In this document: piece after piece, positions 1-8,369 of the stretch
How the letters are laid out: each line of letters starts with the position of its first letter
How positions within the stretch are numbered: position 1 is the stretch's first letter
Assembly: GCA_024398995.1 (NCBI GenBank)
Contig: JAKSIE010000025.1
Coordinates: 1-35,563, forward strand
Reading direction: 5' to 3'
Length of the DNA stretch: 35,563 nucleotides
Origin: Fibrobacter sp.
Lineage (GTDB): Bacteria; Fibrobacterota; Fibrobacteria; Fibrobacterales; Fibrobacteraceae
The notes under the pieces: generated by a model
Told to the model about the DNA's origin: nothing
The model's database searches: none
The model's input: the letters and a program-made list of their open reading frames with translations, nothing else
Translations under genes and position numbers: made by a program

Positions 1-1
1 T

Positions 2-259
2 AGCGGTGTGCAGCATCCTATGAAAACGCCGGAAAAAATTTCCCCGGATTATGGATCCGCTCCCGATTGGTTCAAGAAGGGAATTGACTATGTGCTTTTA
101 GCTCCCACGGGATTGAACCAGTGCCGTGTGGAATTCCGCCTGAACAAGGACGATTCTGTTACAGCAAAACTGAAACTGGGATTAAGCACCAAGGTGGACT
201 TAGGCATTACCAAGTACTTCTTTGAGCTGGGTGCCGAACGAAAAGTATTTGCTCTTTAA
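2..259 (+). CDS. 3' end of an unrecognised gene (partial)
   Basis: The reading frame is open to the left edge of the window and ends with TAA, so this is the C-terminal ~85 residues of a longer protein. A GTG at 8 could serve as a start, but no ribosome binding site can be judged so close to the edge, and the open frame upstream favours truncation. The residues look globular, mixing charged and hydrophobic stretches (for example YVLLAPTGLNQCRVEF and LGITKYFFELGAERKVF), with no membrane segment or known motif. I do not recognise the family. Confidence 0.5.
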   Translation, partial: SGVQHPMKTPEKISPDYGSAPDWFKKGIDYVLLAPTGLNQCRVEFRLNKDDSVTAKLKLGLSTKVDLGITKYFFELGAERKVFAL

Positions 260-592
260 CTTTGACGATTCTTGACGCGAACCTTCAACTTGAAGATGTT
301 GAATTTCTTAACAGATTAAATCTAATTCTTTCATCAAGTTATCGGTTTCAATAAGTATAGCAATAATCTTTCTGTAGTGAGAAATATCGTCGCAGGAGAA
401 TATAGTTTATTTCCTCAAAGATCCTCACATTTTAGAAGATTTAACAAACGATATGATCAATAAAAACATCAAGCAGATTTGGGATGACTGATGAACTATG
501 AAAAATCCAATTAATCAACTTATGGACTGGCGATGTTACAAGCGTCAAAGAGTAAGATATAGCCAATGCTGGTATGTTTGATGAGGCGTAGT
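260..592. other. AT-rich gap with decayed-looking reading frames
   Basis: No convincing gene is present. Two short open stretches stand out. One at 381-491 is preceded by two in-frame stops and reads ...VYFLKDPHILEDL... before TGA. A second, at 498-581, starts at ATG and encodes 27 basic/aromatic residues. They look like pieces of broken genes rather than functional small genes, because neither has a clear Shine-Dalgarno sequence. Base composition is visibly more AT-rich than the genes to the right. Confidence 0.3.
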
Positions 593-1423
593 ATGAAGAA
601 AATTTTTATATCCGTTCTTGTTGTTTTGGTACTAGCTTTGTTGGGATGGCTTTCCTACTTGTTCTATTGCAATCGCATTCCAGAAAATGCTCTGGTGTAT
701 TATCGCATCAAAGATTATAAGGGCGATATTTCCGTATGGCTTGGATCAAATTGTCAAATGGATGGCGACAAATTTGAATGCCATGCAAAGGCATGTCCAG
801 ATGAAAAAGCGAAGCGTTACTACCCTAGACGAAAAGTGGAATTAGATACAACTCACTATGAAGACACCGTAACAATTGATTTTAATTTCGGATTGTTCAA
901 GAAGACCGGTTATATACCTTTTCCTGATTATGGAGAATTTAACGAAAATTCCGCTAGAGAAAAATTTGCCGTAGTAGATAATGTTTTCTTGCAAGAAACT
1001 AGCTTTAAGACACGCTATGAATTAAGCGCCGTAGGCCTGCCTGGGAATGTTTTATTTTATGAGATGCGGGATGGTGAATATGTAGATTCTCTGATTCCGA
1101 TCAAAAAAGATTCTTTGATATCGGAAATGAAGAGAAGAAATCCGTTGGGTCTTGGTTTGCTTCACGGAGGTTTGACGCGTTCCATTCCTCATTATACTTG
1201 CTATTGTGCAAATTATCCCACCTACTGTGGAAATCCGAAGTTCACGCACTTGCCTGTGATGGCGGAATATCGTTATTACTACATTTGGGCTATGGGTACC
1301 CCTGACACGACAGTTGTATGGAAGTTGATTTACAAGACTCCCTATACAAATGCAGATACTTTGGATATCACAACGGAGTTTAAAAAACAATATATTCCTT
1401 CGAAGGGCAAAAGTCTTTTTTAG
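593..1423 (+). CDS. membrane-anchored hypothetical protein
   Basis: The family is not recognised. The N-terminus MKKIFISVLVVLVLALLGW is a single hydrophobic segment with a lysine pair before it and no lipobox, so it is a signal anchor or signal peptide. The rest (~250 residues) is predicted extracytoplasmic, with several cysteines (CQMDGDKFECHAKAC, YTCYCANYPTYC) that could form disulfides. An upstream ATG at 566 is in frame, but I chose 593 because GAGG at 583-586 lies at proper spacing and the signal segment begins there. The gene is AT-rich and isolated, with 18 bp before the next gene and a decayed region behind it. Horizontal acquisition is possible but unproven. Confidence 0.7.
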   Translation: MKKIFISVLVVLVLALLGWLSYLFYCNRIPENALVYYRIKDYKGDISVWLGSNCQMDGDKFECHAKACPDEKAKRYYPRRKVELDTTHYEDTVTIDFNFGLFKKTGYIPFPDYGEFNENSAREKFAVVDNVFLQETSFKTRYELSAVGLPGNVLFYEMRDGEYVDSLIPIKKDSLISEMKRRNPLGLGLLHGGLTRSIPHYTCYCANYPTYCGNPKFTHLPVMAEYRYYYIWAMGTPDTTVVWKLIYKTPYTNADTLDITTEFKKQYIPSKGKSLF

Positions 1424-1441
1424 ATTTTTTGAGTTTCAATC

Positions 1442-2476
1442 ATGATCGCCTACACATACAAAGAACACAAGAAGTTTGAACTGGTAGAAAAGCCGAAGCC
1501 CGAATTGCAGGGCCCGAGGGATGCCATTGTCCGTGTGACCATGAGTAGCATCTGTACCAGTGACTTGCACATTAAGCATGGTTCTGTGCCCCGGGCGGTG
1601 CCGGGAATTACCGTAGGCCATGAGATGGTGGGCGTTGTGGAATCCGTCGGTGCTGATGTGAAGAATGTGAAGGTCGGTGACCGTGTGACGGTGAATGTGG
1701 AAACTTTTTGCGGGGAATGTTTTTTCTGTAAGAATGGTTTCGTGAACAATTGTACCGACAAGAACGGCGGCTGGGCTTTGGGCTGCCGCATTGATGGCGG
1801 TCAGACGGAATTTGTGCGGGTACCTTTTGCAGATCAGGGCCTGAACAAGATTCCCGATTCTGTCAGCGACGAGCAGGCGCTTTTTGTAGGCGATGTGCTG
1901 GCTACAGGTTTCTGGGCGGCCCGCATTTCTGAAATCAAGACCGAGGATACGGTGCTGATTATTGGCGCTGGCCCCACGGGCATTTGCACGCTGCTTTGCG
2001 TGATGCTGAAGAATCCTCAAAAGATTATCGTCTGCGAAAAAGACGAAACCCGCCGTGAATTTGTCCGCAAGCATTATCCTCAGGTGATTGTGACTACGCC
2101 GGAGGAATGTGACGCGGTGGTGCAAAGCGAAAGTGCCCACGGCGGCGCTGACGTGGTTCTGGAAGTGGCAGGCACCGAAGAGACTTTCCGCATGGCCTGG
2201 GAAAACGCAAGGCCAAATGCCATCGTGACGGTGGTGGCCCTTTACGACAAGCCTATGGTTTTACCGCTGCCGGAAATGTACGGTAAGAATCTCACATTCA
2301 AGACCGGTGGCGTTGACGGTTGCGACTGTGCCGAAATTCTTAGCCTCATAGAACAGGGTAAAATCGACACTACGCCGCTGATTACACATAAGTTTTCGCT
2401 GAAGGATATTGAGGAAGCCTACCGGATTTTCGAAAACAAGCTTGACAATGTGATAAAAGTGGGGGTTCACTTATGA
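1442..2476 (+). CDS. zinc-dependent medium-chain alcohol dehydrogenase
   Basis: This is an NAD(P)-dependent oxidoreductase of the MDR zinc alcohol dehydrogenase family, 344 residues as usual for the family. The catalytic zinc ligands are C38, H60 and E61 (in GHEMVGVVESVG), with D151 a likely further ligand. A structural zinc site is formed by C90, C93, C96 and C104. The Rossmann dinucleotide motif GAGPTG is at residues 175-180, and an acidic residue follows strand beta-2 (VCEKDE), favouring NAD over NADP. The substrate cannot be read from sequence; short-chain or sec-alcohol and polyol dehydrogenases share this layout. Its stop codon overlaps the start of the hydrolase gene (ATGA), so the two are probably translationally coupled in one operon with the phosphatase. 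Confidence 0.88.
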   Translation: MIAYTYKEHKKFELVEKPKPELQGPRDAIVRVTMSSICTSDLHIKHGSVPRAVPGITVGHEMVGVVESVGADVKNVKVGDRVTVNVETFCGECFFCKNGFVNNCTDKNGGWALGCRIDGGQTEFVRVPFADQGLNKIPDSVSDEQALFVGDVLATGFWAARISEIKTEDTVLIIGAGPTGICTLLCVMLKNPQKIIVCEKDETRREFVRKHYPQVIVTTPEECDAVVQSESAHGGADVVLEVAGTEETFRMAWENARPNAIVTVVALYDKPMVLPLPEMYGKNLTFKTGGVDGCDCAEILSLIEQGKIDTTPLITHKFSLKDIEEAYRIFENKLDNVIKVGVHL

Positions 2477-3351
2477 TCGAAAAAGTGTATAAAACATCTT
2501 GCGGTGAAATTCACTATTGGATTTCTGAGGACTTCAAAAGTGATGAAGCCACGTTGGTGTTTTTGCCTGGTTTGACGGCAGACCATCGGCTTTTTGAAAA
2601 GCAAACGGAATACTTTGAATCAAAGTACAATGTGCTTGTTTGGGACGCTCCGGCTCATGCCTCCTCCTGGCCTTTTCATATGAACTTTACGCTGATGGAC
2701 AAAGCCAATTGGCTGGATCAAATTCTTGCCTATGAAAATGTATTGCATCCTGTGTTTATTGGGCAATCGATGGGCGGATACGTTTCCCAGATGTACATGG
2801 AAATGTTTCCGGGAAAGGTGAAGGGTTTTGTGTCCATTGACTCCTGCCCTCTGCAGCGAAAGTACATGACGTGGCTTGAAGTGAAGCTTTTGAAAATCAT
2901 GGAACCGGTGTACCGTTGGTATTCCTGGAAGAAACTTTTGAAGGCGGGCTCCGACGGAGTTGCTACTACAGAATATGGCAGAAAACTGATGCTTGACATG
3001 ATGATGCATTATGACGGCAATCAGGACCGTTATGCAAAGATTGCGGGGCACGGCTACAGGATTTTGGCGGAGGCTGTGGAAGCGAACTTGCCTTACGAAA
3101 TCAATTGCCCAGCGTTGCTGATTTGCGGCGAGAAGGATGCCGCGGGTTCGGCAAAACGCTACAACAAAGCTTGGCACAAGAAGACGGGCATTCCAATGGA
3201 ATGGATCAAAGGCGCAGGTCATAATTCCAATACAGATGCCCCAGAGATTGTGAATGGTTTGATCAGGAAATTTGTTGACGGTTTGCAGCTAGGCTCCCGC
3301 GAAAAAGATCAGTTCGAAACAAAAGTCACAAGAAAATTCGAAGCCATATGA
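2473..3351 (+). CDS. alpha/beta-hydrolase fold esterase/lipase
   Basis: Cytoplasmic alpha/beta hydrolase of 292 residues with no signal peptide. The nucleophile elbow GQSMGG places Ser99. The acid is likely Asp222 (LLICGEKDAAG) and the base His250 (IKGAGHNSN). LPGLTAD near residue 31 supplies the oxyanion-hole segment, and a lid insertion lies between residues ~125 and 190. The arrangement is typical of small carboxylesterases and proline-iminopeptidase-like hydrolases; the substrate is unknown. It overlaps the gene before and the gene after by 4 bp each (ATGA junctions), so the three probably form a coupled operon, although they share no obvious pathway. Confidence 0.85.
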   Translation: MIEKVYKTSCGEIHYWISEDFKSDEATLVFLPGLTADHRLFEKQTEYFESKYNVLVWDAPAHASSWPFHMNFTLMDKANWLDQILAYENVLHPVFIGQSMGGYVSQMYMEMFPGKVKGFVSIDSCPLQRKYMTWLEVKLLKIMEPVYRWYSWKKLLKAGSDGVATTEYGRKLMLDMMMHYDGNQDRYAKIAGHGYRILAEAVEANLPYEINCPALLICGEKDAAGSAKRYNKAWHKKTGIPMEWIKGAGHNSNTDAPEIVNGLIRKFVDGLQLGSREKDQFETKVTRKFEAI

Positions 3352-3887
3352 GTAACCACTTCCCTATGCCCAAGATTCTTTTTGTTTGTCACGGAAATAT
3401 TTGCCGCAGCCCTATGGCGGAATTCGTTATGAAGAAGATGGTGAAGGATCGTGAAGATGACCTTCGCAAGGCAGGCCTTACGCCGGATGATTTTGAAATC
3501 GCAAGTGCGGCAACTTCTACAGAGGAAATCGGCAATCCGGTCTATCCGCCGGCACGCCGCCTGCTGAATTCTAGAGGTATCAATTGTGATGGCCATGCGG
3601 CCCGCCAGATGACTCAGCGGGATTACGACCATTACGATTATATCGTTCTGATGGACAGAAATAACTTGAGGAACCTGCGCTGGAATATTGACGCGGAATG
3701 CTACAATTTTGAGACGGGCCACAATGCTGGAGAGAAACGTCGCAAAATCAGCATGATGATGGATTGGACAAGCCGCCCCGGCGATGTGGCGGACCCTTGG
3801 TACACCGGAAATTTTGAGGCCACCTGGCGTGATGTGAACGAGGGCTGCGGAGGCCTGCTAGCTTCTATAATAGCCTCGAGAAAGTAG
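3348..3887 (+). CDS. low-molecular-weight protein-tyrosine phosphatase
   Basis: Members of this family dephosphorylate phosphotyrosine, often on BY-kinases controlling exopolysaccharide, or phosphoarginine. The P-loop is near the N-terminus: CHGNICRS gives Cys14-X5-Arg20, followed by Ser21. The general-acid loop is DPWY, with Asp149 and Pro150. At 179 residues it is slightly longer than the ~150 typical for the family. The extra sequence is an insert around residues 34-50 and the segment after 124. Translation could also begin at Met7, but the ATGA overlap with the preceding hydrolase supports the first Met. The 3' end overlaps the convergent antiporter gene by 30 bp. No tyrosine kinase gene is adjacent. 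Confidence 0.88.
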   Translation: MSNHFPMPKILFVCHGNICRSPMAEFVMKKMVKDREDDLRKAGLTPDDFEIASAATSTEEIGNPVYPPARRLLNSRGINCDGHAARQMTQRDYDHYDYIVLMDRNNLRNLRWNIDAECYNFETGHNAGEKRRKISMMMDWTSRPGDVADPWYTGNFEATWRDVNEGCGGLLASIIASRK

Positions 3888-5030
3888 CGGTACCAGATAC
3901 AGGAAGCAGGCAAAGAGAATTGACGAGGTGGGCGCACCGATGGCTCCCAGCGGAACCAGGCTTGCCACCGTCCAGGGTACTAGTGGTGCAATAATCACAG
4001 AAGTATTTTCGATAGCGATGGCACGGCGTTTTTCGTCGGGCATGACTCCTGTGCAGATTTCATTGGTCAATACAATGGAAAGAGTCTGGTTGCAGGCCAG
4101 GGCGCAGGTGGCAATTGCTGTAAGGACCACGCACCCGAAGGGCGAAACTTTTTTGGAGAGGTGTGTAATCCCGGCATGGAGTTTTTCCAGAATTCCGGTG
4201 CCTCTGAAAAGCCCTGCGTATGTTAAGGAAATAATCACCACGATAATCAGTTTCAACATGGAGAGTATGCCGTAACCTGCTGCAGATGCCATTTTCGTGA
4301 CGGGGAACCCGACCACGAATCCCACGACGACAGAAATGAGAATGCTGACCAGCATGTTGATCTTTACATCGATGCGGAATAGCGCCAAGGCGAGAATGGA
4401 AATGGCGGGCAGGGCCATGAACCATCTTAAATCAAAATCGGAAGTCGTGGCATTGGCTGTGGAGGTGCTGACTGCATTTTCGCCACTGCCCGCAAAGAAT
4501 CCCAGGGCGCCGTAAATGGCAAGCGTCACCAGCGCGGCGATCCAACCGGTGCGAATCATCCCGCGGATATTGTCGTAAAGATTCGTCTTGGTAATTTCTG
4601 CTACCAGCAGGGCGCTTGTGGAAACAGGTGAGCATCGATCGCCGAAGTAGGAGCCCGCAAGAATCGCGCCGCCACAGATGGCGCTGTTCACGCCTATGGC
4701 GTTCCCGACGCTCATGCAGATTACGCCCATGGTGGCCGCTGTTCCTACGGAGGTGCCCGTCAGTACGGAGATGGCGGCGCAAAGCAGAAAGGCGCCTGGC
4801 AGAAAAAGCGCAGGCGTCAACGCGCCAGATGCCAAGTCCACAATGTAAGCGACCGTCCCGCAGGTTCTCCATAGGGCTGTAAGCGCCCCGACCATCAGCA
4901 TGACAATGGCGATGTTTCTTGCGGTAGGAACCCCCGACGCCGCCATCTTTAAAAGCGCCTTCCAGCCGAACCCGCGGAACTTTCCGTAGGCCATGAGCAG
5001 AACAAAACCTGTCAATAAGGCGATAAGCAT
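3858..5030 (-). CDS. NhaC-family Na+/H+ antiporter
   Basis: Inner-membrane antiporter with about ten hydrophobic segments across 390 residues. Hallmarks of the NhaC family are TGTSVGTAATMG (residues ~91-102), GSYFGDRCSPVSTSALL (~126-142) and the polar helix containing CNQTLSIVLTNEIC. The role is presumably Na+ export or pH homeostasis, useful in a sodium-rich gut environment. Many relatives run to 430-500 residues. Here the N-terminus begins inside what I believe is normally the second hydrophobic segment, so one helix may be missing or the start misjudged; in-frame stops lie just upstream of the ATG. Only 38 bp separate this start from the divergent metallophosphoesterase start, and no good ribosome binding site is visible. 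Confidence 0.82.
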   Translation of the reverse strand: MLIALLTGFVLLMAYGKFRGFGWKALLKMAASGVPTARNIAIVMLMVGALTALWRTCGTVAYIVDLASGALTPALFLPGAFLLCAAISVLTGTSVGTAATMGVICMSVGNAIGVNSAICGGAILAGSYFGDRCSPVSTSALLVAEITKTNLYDNIRGMIRTGWIAALVTLAIYGALGFFAGSGENAVSTSTANATTSDFDLRWFMALPAISILALALFRIDVKINMLVSILISVVVGFVVGFPVTKMASAAGYGILSMLKLIIVVIISLTYAGLFRGTGILEKLHAGITHLSKKVSPFGCVVLTAIATCALACNQTLSIVLTNEICTGVMPDEKRRAIAIENTSVIIAPLVPWTVASLVPLGAIGAPTSSILFACFLYLVPLLSRGYYRS

Positions 5031-5068
5031 GGCGAATCAAATCTAGGAAATTTCTATTTTTACTTTGT

Positions 5069-6193
5069 ATGATTATTGGACTGATTTTAATATTCGCATT
5101 GTTCGGCCTTTTCTTCTGGAACCTTCGTCAAGTGAAGTCCGGAGTCAAGGGCTCCCTCATCGCAGGCGGCTTCATCATCACCACGTTGGGGAGCTTCCTC
5201 CTCTATCGCAACAGCGTCATCTTCAGCTACCTGCAGACGGTGATGATCATCTGGATTTGCCAGGCCCTGTGGATATTCCTGCTGTGGGATATTTTCCGCA
5301 TCGTCCGCCGCCTCAAAACCAAGAGGCGCCTGCTTCAACCCGATGCCGAACGCCAGGCCGGATTCCTCTTTGGAATGTCCTTCGCCCTGACGGTGGTATT
5401 CCTGACCTACGGCATGCAGCATAACCAGAATTACGAACTTCGCTTCGAAACGGTCAAGCTGGCGGCATCCCCGGCGCAGTCTCCTGCGAAAAACTTCACC
5501 GCCCTCTACTTCAGCGACCTCCACTTGGATATGCTTTCCAAGCCCGCCAAGCTGGAACGCATGATTACCGAAGCCAAGTCCATCCGCCCCGACTTCATCC
5601 TGTTCGGCGGCGACCTGGCCGACATTCATGATTCCCTCATGACCGCCCAGGGGTATGATGTGCTTATGAAGCAGCTCGTTGAAACCGCAAAGATCGGCGC
5701 CGTGGCTATTGACGGAAACCACGAAGCCTACATGGAACGTAGTGGTTCTGATCCCCAGGGCTGGCTCCGTCGCGCAGGCTTTACTGTTCTGGAAGATTCT
5801 ACCGCGTGTTTCTCGGACGAAAATGCTTACCCTGTAGCTTGCTTTACTGGTCGCACCGATTTCCAGGTGGCCCGCAGTCGTGATGTCCCTCGTAAGCCCC
5901 TGGCAGACCTTGTACCTGACCAGAACGTTCCCTGGCTTCTCCTGGATCACCAGCCCAAGGGCATCGAATCCGATTACCAGGGCCGTCTTCCGGATTTTGC
6001 CATGAGTGGTCACACCCATGATGGCCAGTTCTTCCCTGCAACCCTGTTTATTGACCTATTTTGGCGTTTAAGCGCCGGATTTGGCGTTTTGGACGGCGCA
6101 AAGTGGCTTGTAACCTCCGGAATTGACTCCTGGGGCCCGCCTGTCCGCGTGGGTAGTGACACCGAAATGTGGGTGCTCACCTTCGAACGTTAG
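5069..6193 (+). CDS. membrane-anchored metallophosphoesterase (YkuE-like)
   Basis: Calcineurin-like phosphoesterase with a membrane N-terminus. Residues 1-17, 28-47, 52-75 and 100-115 are hydrophobic helices; the catalytic domain follows from ~140. Metal-binding motifs are in order: FSDLHLD (Asp150, His152), GGDLAD (Asp182), GNHE (Asn217, His218), LLDHQPKG (His294) and SGHTHDGQ (His315, His317). Relatives such as YkuE act on phospholipids or cell-wall-linked phosphates at the membrane face; the actual substrate is not evident. The start at 5069 lies 38 bp from the divergent antiporter start. The motif set is intact, so activity is expected. Confidence 0.87.
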   Translation: MIIGLILIFALFGLFFWNLRQVKSGVKGSLIAGGFIITTLGSFLLYRNSVIFSYLQTVMIIWICQALWIFLLWDIFRIVRRLKTKRRLLQPDAERQAGFLFGMSFALTVVFLTYGMQHNQNYELRFETVKLAASPAQSPAKNFTALYFSDLHLDMLSKPAKLERMITEAKSIRPDFILFGGDLADIHDSLMTAQGYDVLMKQLVETAKIGAVAIDGNHEAYMERSGSDPQGWLRRAGFTVLEDSTACFSDENAYPVACFTGRTDFQVARSRDVPRKPLADLVPDQNVPWLLLDHQPKGIESDYQGRLPDFAMSGHTHDGQFFPATLFIDLFWRLSAGFGVLDGAKWLVTSGIDSWGPPVRVGSDTEMWVLTFER

Positions 6194-6242
6194 TCGGCGC
6201 GCTTATATATAGCACTCGATTTTTTCTATCTTTGGCGTCAAT

Positions 6243-6557
6243 ATGGCATTATGCATTGAAAATGACCAGTTGGAAACCGTTCAGAGGATCCTTGCCGTCC
6301 ATTTCGAAGGCATGGAAGTCTGGGCTCATGGCGCACGCGTCACGGGTGTGGGCCTGACTCCCGAAACGGAACTCGAGCTGGTGGCGATCTCAGAAAAACC
6401 TCTTTCTTTTGAGGTCATGACTTCTGTGGAGAAGGCTTTCGTGGAAAGCGGCCTTCCTTTCCGTGTGGATATCATGGACTGGGCCAAACTGCCTGAATCT
6501 CTCCAAAAGCAAATCAAAAAAGAACACGAAGTGGTCCAGGCCACCGTGGAAGCTTAA
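6243..6557 (+). CDS. degenerate nucleotidyltransferase-like small protein
   Basis: This 104-residue protein has the layout of minimal (MNT/Pol-beta-type) nucleotidyltransferases. An N-terminal helix is followed by VWAHGARVTG, which aligns with the usual Y-x-x-GSRARG turn. An acidic strand ELELVAI follows, and near the end comes VDIMDWAKLPESLQKQI, which matches the 'VDLVDWxxLxxxLRxxI' segment common in the family. The catalytic Gly-Ser and the Asp-x-Asp pair are replaced (HGAR; Glu-Leu-Glu), so transferase activity is doubtful. It is followed after 2 bp by the periplasmic-binding gene, so the two probably share a transcript. No HEPN partner gene is adjacent. The family assignment is inference from pattern only. 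Confidence 0.6.
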   Translation: MALCIENDQLETVQRILAVHFEGMEVWAHGARVTGVGLTPETELELVAISEKPLSFEVMTSVEKAFVESGLPFRVDIMDWAKLPESLQKQIKKEHEVVQATVEA

Positions 6558-6559
6558 CT

Positions 6560-8353
6560 ATGAAACGAATCCTTCCCTTAGTTCTTGCCGCAGGTCTTGC
6601 GACGACTATCTTTGCCCAGGACGACTTGAGCCAGGCAAAGTCCATGATTCAGAATGGCAACTGCGCCGACGCTATCTCTTCTCTCCAGAAGGTTTACAAG
6701 GCCAATTTCCGTAAGTCCTCCGGCGAAAAGGCCGCGGTGATGCTCACGGAATGCTATCTCCGTCAGCACAATCGCGAAGAAGCGGGGAATGTTTCTTCTC
6801 GCTTCCTGGAATACTACGTCAAGTCCGACTACCGCGAACGTATGGAACTGGCTAACGCCATCGTTTCCGTTGAAAAGGGTAGCGTTTACGAAGGTGTCGA
6901 ATCCATGCTCCGCATCTTGGCCTATTCCAAGAACCCCGCAGCTCGCAGCCGCACCAAGGACGTGGTGATCCAGACTCTGGCAGCCTCCCTCCTGAACGCC
7001 GACCAGCTCCAGGCTCTCCTGGAAAAGTTCCCGGTGGACAAGGACGTTATCGGCTGGATGCAGTTGCAGATTGGTCGTGAATGCCAGAACGCCAAGCGCT
7101 ACCGCGCCGCACGCTACTGGTACAAGAAGGTTCTTGCTGCCGATGTGGCAGAAAATCTTTCCAACACCGCCAAGAAGGGTATGGAATCCTTGGAAGCCGC
7201 AGGTGCGGGCAAGCCTACCGTCTTGGTTCTCGCTCCGCTTTCTGGCGACTTTGCTGAATTTGGCGCCGCCGCTATCCAGGGTGTAATGCTTGCCCACGAA
7301 CAGGCAGGCCTCAAGGGCAAGGTGAACATCCGCGTGGCAGATACCCGCGCCGATGCCGCTACCGCTCTTCTCCGTACTCAGCAGGCTGTAAACCAGGATA
7401 GCATTGTCGCTGTGGTTGGCCCCATTATGAGCGCACCGGCAGCAACCGTTGGCGCATGGCTGGGCAGCAACTTCCAGCACATCCCCATGCTCACTCCCAC
7501 TGCTACCGACGACGGTATCGCCAAGATGGGTCCCAACGTTTTCCAGGTGAACATCACCATGGACAACCTGGCTCAGAGCATTGCGGACTTTGCCGTCAAG
7601 TGCCTGAACATCCGCGAATTCGCAGTGATGAGCCCGCTGGGTGACTATGGTTCCTCCATGTCTCAGAGCTTTACTCAGGCAGTGGAACGCCGCGGCGGTA
7701 ACATTATCGCTTTCCGTAACTACGAAGAAGGCCGCCCCGACTACAAGACTGAATTCAACCTGCTCCGCGACGTGCGCTACAAGCAGTTGAACCGCCGCAA
7801 GAACATTGCCCGCGGTGCCTCCGATCTTGACGCGGTGAACGCCAAGGAACGTATGCTCTCCATGCGCGACTCCACCTTCAATATCCCGGGTATCTTTATT
7901 CCGGCTACCAATCCCGAAGACGCAGGCGCCATGGTCAGCCAGGCTGCCTTCAACAAGATCTCCGGCACCTTCCTGGGTACCTCCGGCTGGTATGGTCGCG
8001 AACTTTTGGTGCAGGGTAAGCGCCTGGTGGACAGCTCCTACTTCAGCGTGCCCGCTCTGGATATGGGCCGCGACAACGGCGCCCTCAAGAAGTTCTCCGA
8101 CGAGTTCAAGGAACGCTGGGGTGCTGAACCGGGCGAAGACAAGGTCTCTGGCCTGAGCTATGATGCAGCAAACATCGTCTTTACCGCCATGTCCAAGGGT
8201 TCCGGCTCCGTGACCAACGCCATCAACAACATGGGTACCTACAGAGGTGTGTACGGCGATATCAAGTTCAAGCGTGGCGCCAACACCGCTACCAAGATCG
8301 TTACCGTGATCAAGGGCAAGTTCGAAACTGTTGACGGTTGCCCCGCCAAGTAA
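6560..8353 (+). CDS. periplasmic-binding-fold protein with helical repeats (LivJ/LpoA-like)
   Basis: Exported protein of 597 residues. Residues 1-19 form a signal peptide ending in IFA-QDD with no lipobox cysteine. Residues ~20-200 are helical TPR-like repeats (CADAISSLQKVYKANF, KRYRAARYWYKKVLAAD). From ~205 a type-I periplasmic-binding fold begins with VLVLAPLSGDFAEFGAAA and continues through AVVGPIMSAPA and the FMGTSGW-equivalent FLGTSGWYG to the C-terminus (branched-chain amino-acid receptor family, Peripla_BP_6). No permease or ATPase gene is nearby. Helical repeats fused to this fold is the layout of LpoA/LppC, outer-membrane activators of penicillin-binding proteins, so a cell-wall role is as likely as nutrient binding. 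Confidence 0.8.
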   Translation: MKRILPLVLAAGLATTIFAQDDLSQAKSMIQNGNCADAISSLQKVYKANFRKSSGEKAAVMLTECYLRQHNREEAGNVSSRFLEYYVKSDYRERMELANAIVSVEKGSVYEGVESMLRILAYSKNPAARSRTKDVVIQTLAASLLNADQLQALLEKFPVDKDVIGWMQLQIGRECQNAKRYRAARYWYKKVLAADVAENLSNTAKKGMESLEAAGAGKPTVLVLAPLSGDFAEFGAAAIQGVMLAHEQAGLKGKVNIRVADTRADAATALLRTQQAVNQDSIVAVVGPIMSAPAATVGAWLGSNFQHIPMLTPTATDDGIAKMGPNVFQVNITMDNLAQSIADFAVKCLNIREFAVMSPLGDYGSSMSQSFTQAVERRGGNIIAFRNYEEGRPDYKTEFNLLRDVRYKQLNRRKNIARGASDLDAVNAKERMLSMRDSTFNIPGIFIPATNPEDAGAMVSQAAFNKISGTFLGTSGWYGRELLVQGKRLVDSSYFSVPALDMGRDNGALKKFSDEFKERWGAEPGEDKVSGLSYDAANIVFTAMSKGSGSVTNAINNMGTYRGVYGDIKFKRGANTATKIVTVIKGKFETVDGCPAK

Positions 8354-8369
8354 CAAAAAGGGAGTATGT

